Assembly: GCA_963575745.1 (NCBI GenBank)
Contig: CAUYUJ010003558.1
Span: 1,109,336 to 1,173,335, forward strand
Direction: 5' to 3'
Length of the DNA: 64,000 bases
DNA from: Prorocentrum cordatum
Lineage: Eukaryota > Sar > Dinophyceae > Prorocentrales > Prorocentraceae
Part shown: piece by piece, positions 10,797 through 20,930 of the stretch
Position numbering within the stretch: position 1 is the stretch's first letter
Layout: each line of letters begins with the position of its first letter
Program-made: the position numbers and the translations under genes
The notes under the pieces: model-generated
Seen by the model: the letters and a program-made list of their open reading frames with translations, nothing else
Told to the model about the DNA's origin: nothing
The model's database searches: none

Positions 10797-11345
10797 ACTG
10801 TGATCGAAAGTAAGGTCGATCCAATGATATCGATTTTGAAAATCGATAGCGAGGCTGATAGTGAGAGTGGTAGAGAGATCGACAGTGGGAGCAATAGTGA
10901 AATCGATAATGAGATCGATAATGAGATCGATTGTGAGATCGATCGTGGGATCGATAATGAGAGAGGTACCCGCACATGGGAGAAGTAGATAGAACCATGA
11001 AGTAGTCAGGCGGATAATGCTGATTGGGTTCGGGCCCACCCAAACAATAACAAACAGCATCAAACACATATCGGGCTTTGTAATAAGAAGGCGCTTGAAG
11101 TAGGTTGAGACACGATAGTTAACAAAAAAACATACTTTCGTCGACCAGCATATAATGATATCGATTGTGAGATCGATAGTGGGATCGAGAGTGAGATTGA
11201 TCGAGGGAGATCGATCGAGTGAGATCGATTGTGCGATCGATAGTGGAAGCGATGATGAGGCCGATAGTGAGATCGATTGGGTGAGTCGTTGGCCCCCCCC
11301 CCGAACGTCGTTATCGCCCGAAGGGTGATCGTACAGGTTCATCAT
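10797..11345 (+). repeat. GATCGA composite repeat, copy C (tail half)
   Basis: GATCGA arrays at 10,800-10,960 and 11,155-11,275 flank about 190 bp of unrelated sequence. The copy ends with the tail module GATTGGGTGAG..CGAAGGGTGATCGTACAGGT (11,268-11,340) shared with copies B and D. Confidence 0.7.
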
Positions 11346-12600
11346 GCTTGCGGCGGCCAGGGAGGGGGCTCATGGGTCAGAGTACCGCCCCCCCAGAGTC
11401 CTGGCGGGTTCCTTAAGTGGGTCGCCAGCGGGGGTCCGGGGGGAGGTCCCGCCTTCAGGGTCGGCGGCACCGGACACAAGGCCTTGGCAATAATGCAAAG
11501 TGGCCAGAGGTGAAGTCCTGGCTTACGCGGAGTCACATAGCGCCAGCCCGCATCCGAGTACTGCTCCGCCGAGACATTGCCTATTCAACTGGAGCGCTCA
11601 CCAACGCAGGTGAATCACAGCTGTGGCAAACTGGGCGCACTAACATCAGCAACCATGCATCGCCAAACACAGATAAGTTTCACCCTCCCACCAGGCGTAG
11701 GTGGTGTAGCGCGCTTCCTCGTCCGTCCACATACCCCGTGTCGCATGACTCTCCCCCTGGCCGAGCCACACGAGGAGGATGTTTAAATGCCTGTTTAGGT
11801 GAAGATGTTGCCGAGTTTTCGATATGGAAAAGTTCGAGGTGTCTTGCGATTCCTTTCTGACGGGGCATTTTTGCACTCTCCTAAGGCCACGTGGCGCCAT
11901 TGGAATCCTCCTGCTGCCTTTTCGGTGCTAAGTCATCGCCTAGGACGGTGAACACATTTTGCTTTTCTAATTTGGGAAAAAGCTTGGGGCCCTCTTTGGG
12001 TCGTCCAAGGGGCCACTGGGCCCATCTTGAGCCGTCTTGGACAATTTGAACAGCACGTCTGGTCAACCTCAGAGTGATGCACATTACATATGACGTCAAG
12101 CCGAAAGGTCGGGCCGATTGCGCAGCAGATGTCTGGACTTTGCTGGAGCTCGCCCTGTACACCCCTGCATTTGCTGGCCCATGGACCCCGTTCTCTACGC
12201 CGCCCGCGCTCTGCGGCGCAAGGTCTCCGATGCGGCCTGATGCCGCCGCCAAGCTGCGCGCGAAGTCGCCTCGGCGGAGTGCGGGTCGACACGAACGCTT
12301 GGCAACGCGGGGGCCGCATCTGCGCGATGGCCTGGTTCCGCGAACGGCCGGCGTCGCTCCAGGCACGCCAATCTCGGACGGCGGATCCAATTTGACGCGG
12401 GCTCGGACGACAAAGTGGGCTGTGTTCAAACCACTTCTAGTCTTCAATCTTGAACATGGTCCGCCGACATCCGCTTCTTCTGGGTGGACAGGCGTGTGAG
12501 ATGATTGGCTGTCCCCTTTCAGGTGGTTCCCACTCCCCAGAGGGCCAGGACTCCTTTTGAGTGGGTGGGGGGTGGGGCCTGGGGGGGGGGCGACAAGCCC
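11346..12600. other. intron sequence, no recognised gene
   Basis: GC-rich, non-repetitive by eye. A minus-strand open frame of about 190 codons (11,881-12,447) has no motif I recognise, and another frame over the same DNA is equally open, so I do not call a gene. Confidence 0.4.
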
Positions 12601-12607
12601 ATTATCG

Positions 12608-12756
12608 TTAGGTCGGGCATGTCCCCCTCCAGGCGGATTTTAGACGGCAAATGAAAAATATTTCAAACATGCAAGAAAAATGTCCAAAAATCGTCCCCTG
12701 ATTATTTTGGGGCTATTTTTGAATATTCCCCTTGTAGAGGGACAGGCCCGACGTAA
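12608..12756. mobile_element. foldback (MITE-like) element M1
   Basis: The left end is TTAGGTCGGGCATGTCCCCC. The right end is the inverse, GAGGGACAGGCCCGACGTAA. The AT-rich middle contains TTTTGGGGCTATTTTT. Ends and middle match M2-M4 at 33.4-34.8 kb. Confidence 0.75.
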
Positions 12757-12799
12757 CATTATCGCAACCTTGCGGACTCTGAAGTCCAAACAAAATAAT

Positions 12800-13340
12800 C
12801 AACTTGGTTATCAGGCACCCCCTGTCGCTTAAGATTGCCCATGGTGGCCCCCGAATCGCTCAAGGTTGCCCGTGGGGTTTCCACCAATGGCCCTACGATG
12901 GCCCCCGGAGGCAACCAAAGGCTCCAAGATGGCTACCCCACAAACTTAAAAAAACTCGTTCGGCATCCGTACATGGTTTGTCTTCCCGTTTTTCAAATCA
13001 AGATGGCCCTGGGATGGGCACAGATATGTCGAAGCCATTGCAATGGGCTCCCGAGAAAACCCAAGATGGCCAAAGATGCCCCCACGATGCCCCCATTACT
13101 GCCCCAGAGGCTCCCCAGTGGTCTCCAAGACAGCCCCAAGACATCACCTAGACAATCCAAGACCGCCTCAAGCACAAACAACTCGAACAGCCTCAAAAAC
13201 GGCCGTAATTGAAGATCCAAGAAGATGTGCCAAGATTGCCCCAAAGAGCGACCCCGAGAGAACCGAAGAGTGCCCCAACAGGATTCAACAAGGCCCAAAC
13301 CTACTCCGACAGGCCCCGAGATGGGCCGAAACGTCCAGAC
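12800..13340. repeat. CCCAAGATGGCC-type degenerate repeat, block 1
   Basis: Imperfect repetition of words such as CCCAAGATGGCC, CCCCAGAGGC and CAAGACAGCCCC. Related blocks lie at 16.65-16.88, 28.05-28.62, 45.27-45.86 and 53.26-53.84 kb, in both orientations. Confidence 0.65.
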
Positions 13341-13344
13341 CAAC

Positions 13345-14125
13345 ATGCATGATCGCCCAAAGTTTGCTCAAAAACTGAACACCAGTTTCATGTCGAAACT
13401 CCCGAACAGCAAGATATTACAACAATCGCCGCCGCGAGGTCATTATCCTGGAGACCAGCGGGATGGCGTAAGCTCTTCGCGGTCCCAGGCGCCCTCGAGG
13501 GCACTTGGAAATCCCCGCCTGCCTTTTTTCCCAGAGAGCTTGGGAACGATGGTTGGAGACTTTCGCCGCACTGCAAAGTGGCCCCAGGGGCCTGTCCCAA
13601 AGCGCTCTCGGGGCTCGCTTGGGCCGTATTGGAGGCTCTGAAGGCTGGCCAAAGAGACCCGAATCGCCTCACCCCCTAAAGTTATTGTATGTTTGGAGTC
13701 AAACAAACTTGAATGAAAGGACGATTGCAACACCTCTCGAGTAAAACGTGCACTCCATGGCCAACGCGGCAGAGACTAACCTATGGTATGCTGTACAACA
13801 ACATGCCAAACTTACTCCGACGGTAAGACCCCACATGAGAATATGTTTAGCTTCCCTTAGCCCTTCCCTCCTCCCCCTGGCGGACACTCTCCTCTCGCCG
13901 TCTGCTGTGCTCTCTCCCCCTCCTTCTATTTATCTCCCTCCGTCTCCTCCTTTTCCTCCTCCTCCTCCTCCTCCTCCACCTCCTCCTCATCCTCACCCTC
14001 CCCCACACGCCATGCCCCTTCCCTCCTCCTCATCCTCCGCCTGCCTCTTCTCCATGTGCACCTCCCCGTCTCCCTGGTCGGGGCAAGCAAAACGATGTTC
14101 CTCGGCGCCCTCGCCGCCGCGGCAA
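13345..14125. other. intron sequence with CTC microsatellite
   Basis: No gene seen. A C/T-rich tract with (CTC)n lies at about 13,905-14,035. Confidence 0.5.
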
Positions 14126-14563
14126 TCAGGCACGCGTTCGCCGACGGCTAGATCGCGAAGCCGTCGGGGCAAACCTTCGGGCCAGGCCGTTGGGGCAACC
14201 CCGTGAGCCGCTGGACCACGAGAGCAAACCGTTGGGACAACCCCGCAGGCACCGAGCTAATCGCGGCCGCGCCCAGGCCGGAGGCAGCACGAAGCCCAGC
14301 TCTGCCGCGAGCTGCTCCGCCTCAGCCCTGGAGTTCACCGCTCTCTTGTCGAACTCCTGGAGCGCCTTCCGCAGGGACGCCGGCGGCCCGCGCTCCAAGA
14401 AGTCTCGCGCGGGCGGCCGCAGGATCAACATGTTCCGCATGTACGTGGCGCGGGAGAACATGACGTAGAGGTGCAGCCACCACTGCTCGTCCGACATGCC
14501 CGTGCGGCCAGCGTCCTCATCCCTGGCGCAATCGATGGTGACGCCCTTGCGCAGCGTCTGGCC
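14126..14563 (-). pseudogene. C-terminal fragment of a PIF1-like (superfamily 1) DNA helicase
   Basis: The minus strand reads SQGQTLRKGVTIDCARD, then about ten residues on, WWLHLYVMFSRAT..NMLILRPPARDFLERGP and AEQLAAELGF, then loses similarity. The S-Q-G-Q-T word and the LYVMFSRA strand correspond to motifs V and VI of PIF1/RecD-type helicases, an expanded family in dinoflagellates. An AG|GGC acceptor at 14,565-14,564 directly precedes GQTL, so this may be an exon of a nested or captured gene. No matching upstream helicase motifs were found, so it is treated as a fragment. It lies in intron 6 on the same strand as the host gene. Confidence 0.6.
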
Positions 14564-14714
14564 CTGCGACAGGACGCAAGGGTTCCCCCAGGTCCGAATC
14601 CCGCTGCTCCTCCTCCGGCCCGAAACCTCACCCGCCGAACGGCCAGGGTACGCTCAAGGCCCTCGGTCGCCAAGGTCGGCGGCACCTCTGGCTCCACTGG
14701 GATCGCGACATTAC

Positions 14715-14950
14715 CACCCCCGGCCCGGACGCAAGGGTTCCCCCCTGCGCCCGATTCGGCTGACGATGGGTTACCACCGCCAGCCCGGAGACAAGGGGTT
14801 ACCCCTGCCCCCGATTCGGCCGAGGATGGGTTACCACCCCCGGCCCGGACGCAAGGGTTTCCCCCTGCGCCCGGCCGCCGCTTCGGCCGAGGATGGGATA
14901 CCACCCCCGGCCCGGACGCAAGGGTTTCCCCCTGCGCCCGGCCGCCGTCG
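14715..14950. repeat. ~60 bp tandem array, four units
   Basis: CGGACGCAAGGGTTTCCCCC recurs near 14,727, 14,787, 14,847 and 14,913, with a related word at 14,570 beside the helicase fragment. A (CTC)n tract follows at 14,965-15,020. Confidence 0.75.
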
Positions 14951-15124
14951 TCCTCCTCAATTCCTGTTCCTCGTCCTCCTCCTCCTCCTCCTCCTCCTCC
15001 TCCTCCTCCTCCTCCTCCTGCGCCTCAGCTCCAGCTCGCATGCTTCGAGCTGGCTCAACGCGGGGACTCCCGCGGGGACAGACCCGCGGGCTCCTGCCTG
15101 TGACGTCCTCGCGAGTCACTCACA

Positions 15125-16130
15125 GACGAGGCTCCCGCCTGATACATCCTCCTTATTCAAGCCCTCCGGAGGCCAAAAGTGACGACAGATACACGTTTCG
15201 GATGACCCGCCTCGGATTAAAAACATGAGGTGCGGGCCCCATAGGGAGAGGCTTCCCGCCTGAGCCTCCGTCGCAATTCAATCACAGACAAGGCTCCCGC
15301 TTGATATTTCCTCCAGATTCACGCCACAGGGGCCCAAAAGTGACGACAGATACACGTTTCGGATGATCCGCCTCGGATTAAAAACATGAGGTGCGGGCCC
15401 CATGGGGAGAAATTTCCCGCCTCAGACTTCGTCGCAATTCAATCACAGACGAGGCTCCCGCTTGATACTTCCTCCAGATTCTCGCCACAGGGGCCCAAAA
15501 GTGACGACAGTTACACGTTTCGAATGGCCCGCCTCGGATTAGAAACATGAGGTGCGGGCCCCATAGGGAGGGGCTCCCGCCTGAGACTTCCTCACAATTC
15601 ACTCACAGACGAGGCTCCCGCCTGATACTACCTCCAGATTCTCGCCACAGGGGCCCAAAAGTGACGACAAATACACGTTTCGAATGACCCGCCTCGGATG
15701 AGAAACATGAGGTGCGGGCCCCATAGGGAGGGGCTCCCGCCTGAGACTTCCTCACAATTCACTCACAGACGAGGCTCCCGCCTGATACTACCTCCAGGTT
15801 CTCGCCACAGGGGCCCAAAAGTGACGACAGATACACGTTTCGGATGACCCGCCTCGGATTAAAAACATGAGGTGCGGGCTCCATAGGGAGGGGCCCCCGC
15901 CCGAGACTTCCTCACAATTCACTCACAGACGAGGCTCCCGCCTGATACTACCTCCAGATTCTCGCCACAGGGGCCCAAAAGTGACGACAGCTACACGTTT
16001 CGGATGACCCGCCTCGGATCAGAAACATGAGGTGCGGGCCCCATAGGGAGGGGCTCCCGCCTGAGACTTCCTCTCAATTCGCTCACAGACGAGGCTCCTG
16101 CTTGATGCTTCCTCCATATTCAAGCTAGGG
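15125..16130. repeat. 160-bp satellite-like tandem array, seven units
   Basis: GAGGCTCCCGCCTGATAC marks units at about 15,125, 15,287, 15,448, 15,608, 15,768, 15,928 and 16,088. The spacing is 160-162 bp. Each unit also has AAAAGTGACGACAGATACAC and AACATGAGGTGCGGGCCCCA. The middle units are close to identical, while the outer ones diverge. Confidence 0.92.
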
Positions 16131-16450
16131 AGTGATTGTTGACGAAGTGATGAGTGACTCAGTGATTGTTGACGAAGTACGAAGTGATGAATGACTGGGT
16201 GATGATGATGATCAATGAGTGAATGTGTGAGTGAGGAAAAGAAGTGATGATGGTGATGCTGATTATGACGATGATGAGTGTGATGAGTGAGGAGGAGAGT
16301 GAGTGCGAATGAGTGAGTGAGTGTGTGTGCGTGTGTGTGAGGAGGATATGTGATGATGATGATGTTTGCGATGATATGTGAGTGCATGGCATGTGTGAGT
16401 GACGAGGAGATGCGATGATGAATGATGATGATGAGTGTGATGAGTGAGAA
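16131..16450. repeat. GTGA/GATGATG microsatellite
   Basis: Irregular runs of GTGAGTGA, TGATGATGATG and GTGTGTGTG occupy the stretch after the 160-bp array. Confidence 0.75.
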
Positions 16451-17270
16451 GGAGAGGGGTGAGGAGATCCTGCGCGGAGGGTGTGCTTAGAAAACAAGGA
16501 CCCCACTTAGGATGTGGGGAAGTAAAACAGCACGTGCGAGAAGAGGAGAGGGGAGGCGGAGGACAACCCATTAAGTGTTTGGATGATGTTCACATTGACG
16601 CCCTTTCGGTCGCGCGAGCGTCGAAGACGGCTCAAGAGTCCCCCCAAGATCGCATCAGGGCCACTCCGAGCACCTAAGCTAAGCTCCCCGGGGATCGCCT
16701 CTGGGCGTCCAGTAAGAGGGGCCCACAGGGGGGGGGAATTCGAAGGGGCTCGAGGGGCGCTCTCCCTCCCCCCCGCTTGGCCTTTGAAACCGCCAGCATG
16801 CCCCGAGCAGGCGCCCGGGAGGCTCCCAGGAAGCCTCAGGAAGCCCCCCGAAGGCTCCCAGGAGGCCTCGAAGAAGGCACACAAGGGGGGGGCCTCTCAC
16901 GAGACCGCGTGGGGCGTCCAGGAGGCCGCGGGTCCTCTGCACTGGGCCGAAGGCCACAAGATAGTTCCGTCGCCGAGAGCGGTCCACGCACCTGCTCCCA
17001 GTATCCGACTTGCGGGAAAGGCCCGTCCTCCCAGCAAGCTCGATGCGCCTTGAGATGCGGTGTGGGATGCCAAGGCTTCCTTCTCACCTTCGTGCGTCCG
17101 CCTGTGCTCCTCCTCGCGCACCAGAACCGGGAATCTGTGCTCCGACACCGGCTGACTTGGAACGACCCCGATTGGGGAGCAACCCTGAAACTGCGTTTCC
17201 ACAGCGCAAACAGAAGCCCGTCATAATGCTGCTGTATCTCCAGCACGAGAAGGCTCACAAATGCGGTCCG
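16451..17270. other. intron sequence, no recognised gene
   Basis: GC-rich. About 16,650-16,880 contains CCC-CAGGAAGCC words of the CCCAAGATGGCC family. No motif was recognised in the overlapping open frames. Confidence 0.4.
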
Positions 17271-17271
17271 A

Positions 17272-17445
17272 GTCTATGGGGTCGGGGGATCCCGCCGTAT
17301 CGCCGATGCATCACCGATGAACCAGCGATGCGTCCGCAATGTCGGCCATGCATCGGCGACGTCGGCGTGGAGAGCATCGGAATCAACATCGAGCCGCATC
17401 GCCGATGCATCGGTGATGCGGCGCGATCCTCCGACCCCATCTACT
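17272..17445. repeat. inverted repeat with ~45 bp arms (CGATGCATCGGCGATG)
   Basis: GGGTCGGGGGATCCCGCCGT..CGCCGATGCATCACCGATG at 17,280-17,320 is mirrored as CATCGCCGATGCATCGG..GATCCTCCGACCCCAT at 17,395-17,440. A diverged relative lies at 62,850-62,960. Confidence 0.7.
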
Positions 17446-18270
17446 CTGACCCTACCTGGAAGGCCTAGAAAAACGCACACAATAATAAAAGCAGGCCAGG
17501 GACTTCGAAGGGCTTCCTCCTCCTCCTCCTCCTCCTCCTCCTCCTCCTCCTCCTCCTCCTCCTCCTCCTCCTCCTCGCCCTCCTCCTCCTCCCCCTCCTC
17601 CTCCTCCCCAATAAAGGGGCTTCCTTGTCAGGTCGACGAAGAGCTGGCGGAGCCGCGTCCCTCTGGCCTGGGCCACCCTCCAAGACTCGCAGCGCGCTCG
17701 AGAGGAGGCCTGCAGCTTGCGGCCGCGACCCGACCTGCCGCCTGCCCAAGTCTCGAAAAACCCGACATCCTAAGCACAGTGCACTTCGGCGCAGCTCGAG
17801 GGTCAACAAGATGGGGTAAGCGAGGCATGCCAGGGACTTTGCTCTGCGTGTTGCGGCAGCGGCCCCTGCGACACGCTGTGCCCTGCAAACGGACAGCGCG
17901 TCGCTTCGCTCCGCGAGGCGGGAGTCCCAGAAAAGCTCGGGACGTTGACGCTCGCTGGCGGCGCTCAAAAGCGAACAGGGCAAGGGGGGAAGGCTTCTTG
18001 GAAGGAGGCTGCTTCTCAGAAGGCGCCAGCCCTGTGTCTGCAGACAAGGCACGCGCCTTCTGAGAAGCAGCGGTGCTTCTAAGAAGCCTGCCCCCTTCGC
18101 TCTGCCCCCAACTTCTGCGCGCCGCCAAATTGACGCTTGGGGACCGGGACGCGGATGGCGTGTCGCGCCGGAGCGTGGCAGGCCAGAGCCGGCTGCGCGA
18201 CACCCCGAGCCACAAAGTTCCCGAGCGTGAGCCTCCAGAGGCCCGCGCGAGCCTTATCGGGTCGGCGCTG
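17446..18270. other. CTC array and unassigned sequence
   Basis: A (CTC)n microsatellite fills 17,515-17,610. The remainder is GC-rich with no recognised motif on either strand. Confidence 0.5.
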
Positions 18271-18271
18271 G

Positions 18272-18445
18272 CCCCCTCTTTCCTGAAGGGGCCCTGGGAC
18301 ACACAAATAAACACACACAAATAAAAGGATTCCCCATATCTTCCTATATTTTCGGGGTTTTTGTCTTCCCCCCCACCTCCCATATTTTCCCATATTTTCT
18401 GGGATTCGACGATTCATTGTGTCTGTGTGTTTCTTTCCCTCCTGA
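18272..18445. mobile_element. ~150-170 bp dispersed repeat, copy 1
   Basis: Begins CTGAAGGGGCCCTGGGACAC, continues with CACACAAATAAA and a CCCATATTTTCCCATATTTTC core, and ends GTGTCTGTGTGTTTCTTTCC..CTCCTGA. Copies at 40.36 and 50.13 kb share the order and most bases. Confidence 0.8.
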
Positions 18446-18859
18446 TTTCCACTCGGAGGCGAGCGAGGGGGGGAAGTCAGAAGGCTCGGGAGGCCCCCGG
18501 CCTGCCGAGAAAGTTTCCAAAACTTCCCCGAAGACGCAGGCGAGTTCTCAGAGAGCCGGAGGCCTTCTGAGCCCCGCCGCCCTCTGAGAGGGCCTTCTCC
18601 CCTTCGCACTGCCTCCCCTCGCTCGGCGTCGATCCGTACTCCTGGCGGCCGTGGGAAGGAGTGCGGGGAGTTGGGTTCCCAGTGGTGGGCGGAGAAACCC
18701 GTGCGGACCTTCGGGAGTTGATTGGCGTTTCTCTTTTTGTGCTCGTAGCCGTGGGAGGAAGTCGAGGGTGAAAGGAGGACGAAAAGCAAGAGAAGGAACA
18801 GGACGAGAATGAGGAATTGAATGTAGACAGGCAGCAGGAGGAAAGCGCCAGTGGAACAC

Positions 18860-18921
18860 CTTCTGCTTCGTGTTGCAAAAGATGACCGCCTGGGTGATGG
18901 TCAGGGTATCGTACAGATCGC
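18860..18921 (-). CDS. EIF4A3: eIF4A-III-like helicase, exon 6 (motif IV)
   Basis: Two bases (GC) complete the split Cys codon begun in exon 5. Twenty codons follow, DLYDTLTITQ-AVIFCNTKQK. They form the first strand of RecA domain 2 including motif IV (VIFCNT), which helps bind RNA. The C in FCNT fits eIF4A-III; eIF4A-I/II normally has FxNT with I/L. The acceptor is GGCAG|GCGATC and the donor AAG|GTGTTC. Confidence 0.94.
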
Positions 18922-18969
18922 CTGCCAACGCCCTCGGCCCAACAGCCAAACCTGGCCCCTTGTCTCCTG

Positions 18970-19670
18970 CTGCTGCTTGCCCCCCCTCCCTCATCCCTAC
19001 TCCTCGTCCTCATCCTCCTCCCTCCTCCTCATCTTCACCACTCTCCACCTCCCTCTTCTGCATCACCTCCTCCCTGGTCCTTTTCCTCATCGTCATCCTC
19101 CTCCTCATCCTCCGCCTCCTGTGCCCTCCACCTCCAGCATCATCCTGCCTAGCCCAGCCTCCTCCTCACCCTCCTCCTCGACCACAACTTCCTCCATGCA
19201 CCCTCTCCCTTCAGAATCATCATGCGTTTCTCCAGTCCTCCTCTGCAATCTCTCCATTCTCCCCCTTATTCGTCTCATCTCCCCTCCTCCTCCTCCTCCT
19301 GCTCCTCCTCCTCCTGCTCAGTCTTCTTCCCTCCTTATCACTTCTCCTCCTCTCCTCCCACTTCCCATCCTTCTAATCCACCTCCTCACGCTCTCTCCCC
19401 ATCCCTCCTCTGCCTCATTCCCTTTGAAATCCAATGAAATCTATCTCCTCCTCCTCCTCATCTTCCTCCTCCTCCTCCTCAAGGTCCTTCTCCTCACACT
19501 CCCTCCCAGTCCTACTACTCCACTTCATCCGCCCTTGGCGTTGGTCATCTTCGCTGCCTCCTCCTCCTCCTCCTGATCCTCCTCCTTCCTTGTCCTCGTC
19601 CTCATACCTCCTTGTACTTTCTCCTCCGTCCTCTCATCCTCCTCGAAATTATCGTCGCCCATGCTTCTCC
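18970..19670. repeat. long CTC/CCT-rich low-complexity tract
   Basis: About 700 bp of irregular TCCTCCTC runs interspersed with CATC and CTTCC. On the gene strand it is a purine (GAGGA) tract ending about 50 bp from the exon 6 acceptor. Confidence 0.75.
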
Positions 19671-19689
19671 TTATAGATCACTCTCCTTT

Positions 19690-19990
19690 GTTGCAACAGC
19701 AAGCGTTTCCGTAGGCTGTGCTGGGCGTTTCGCTTGAGACCTCCGCGCAATCTGCGATCCTGCAGCGAATCAGTCTCAACAACTTTAAAGACGGAGGCCG
19801 GGTGTTTTTCGCAATGTTGCTCCCGTGTGAGCGTCGCAAACATCCGTCTCAAGCAACTGCAGCAGATTCAAAGATGAAGCCCGGTTCGTTTTCGCCCTGG
19901 CACGACGAGCACCCGTCTAAAACGCACGCCAATTTCCAGGATGAAGCCGACTCCTCTAAAACAGGGAACTCTCGCCTTAGCGCTGAAATC
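19690..19990. repeat. 83-bp-family remnant, copy 3
   Basis: About three diverged units contain TTTAAAGACGGAGGCC, TTTTTCGCAATGTTGCTC and CATCCGTCTCAA, paralleling the unit at 6.39 kb. The trailer was not found. Confidence 0.5.
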
Positions 19991-20166
19991 ATGTGCGATA
20001 AGCATTGTACATGTTTCGGAGGATGAGGCTGGCTTGTTCCCAAACGTCCTGTGGAGGTGGGCCCTCGTTTTTTGTTTATTTATTGTTATATATTTTTATA
20101 TATATATATATACGAACCCCGCGTCTCCTCTCCTTGTCTTCTTCTGTTCCCTCCTCCTCCCCCATG

Positions 20167-20930
20167 CTAACTTCTGCTCTCCGCATCAGTCGACCATTTC
20201 GGCACACCCCTCACACGTCTTGTGCCCCAAAGGGAGCTCCACCTGAATTCCACATGGTGCCGTTCGCATGAGCCTTGCCAGGGAGTAGCATCCAACAACC
20301 CCAGAAGGAGGCCAGTGTCCTTTCGCCACGGCGTACACCACATACACATCGATGTGACGACGACTTCAAGAGCACGACGGCGCGCCAGGGGCCTAAAATC
20401 TGGCAGAAACCAGAGCCTGGATGTCTTGGGGTTCTCCACAGACCACAGGACTCCAGAGGCTCAAGAGGCCCGAGCGAGGGCAGCAACGAATTTGTTAAGG
20501 CAATTGGACGCACCGACTTGGGCCTGCAGTTTGAACGAAAGGTTGGAAAGATCGAGTAGGTGCTCGTCAAATCGCACCGCCGGGGGACCAACACCATAGC
20601 CTCTCGCTCGTGTGAGGGTGTTACATGGCACACCTGCGTGCCATCCAAGCAGCAAACATGCCCGGAGCCACGACGTGATTCTGAGACGATTCTCTGAGCG
20701 GGTCAGATCATACTGTTCGCCGAGCGACACGTCCCAAACAAGGGCCCAGAAGCCCATGGCACCAGCAGCACGGGCGAAACCTCCGTGCCCTGAGAACAGT
20801 TCGAATATCACCCGGGCCTTCAGGCCAGCTGCGGCAAAGGAGAGGGCACCTCGAACGCGGGCTGGCGCAATCTCTCCACGCACGCACCTCCATGTCGCTG
20901 GAGATCGAGAGGAAGCCGATGCAGGACCTC
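20167..20930 (-). pseudogene. DIRS-like element: cytosine-methyltransferase-like C-terminal domain
   Basis: Reading order on the minus strand is VIFELFSGHGGFARAAG (20,815-20,765), HAGVPCNTLTRARGYG (about 20,640-20,590), then after a frame change ENPKTSRLWFLPDF (20,436-20,395), CTPWRKDTG and LLDATPW. ELFSGxGG, PC and EN correspond in type and order to motifs I (SAM binding), IV (catalytic Cys) and VI of C5-cytosine methyltransferases, although the family here has PCN and ENP rather than PCQ and ENV. Domains of this kind are common in dinoflagellate retroelements. Whether they methylate DNA is inference. Confidence 0.7.

Larger units (their letters stand above)
8395..18859 (-). other. intron 6 (10,465 bp)
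   Basis: The donor is AAG|GTGTTC and the acceptor is TCCCAG|G. From the 3' to 5' end of the intron it holds the GATCGA/GGTGTCCC composite cluster (8.68-11.35 kb), a foldback element (12.6 kb), a helicase fragment (about 14.2-14.6 kb), a 160-bp array (15.1-16.1 kb) and one copy of the ~150 bp family (18.3 kb). Confidence 0.85.

Noticed and set aside
15125-16130. CRISPR-like array
   Set aside because: The repeat fills the whole 160-bp unit, with no conserved short repeat alternating with unique spacers and no cas genes. The same reasoning excludes the 73-, 83- and 89-bp arrays.
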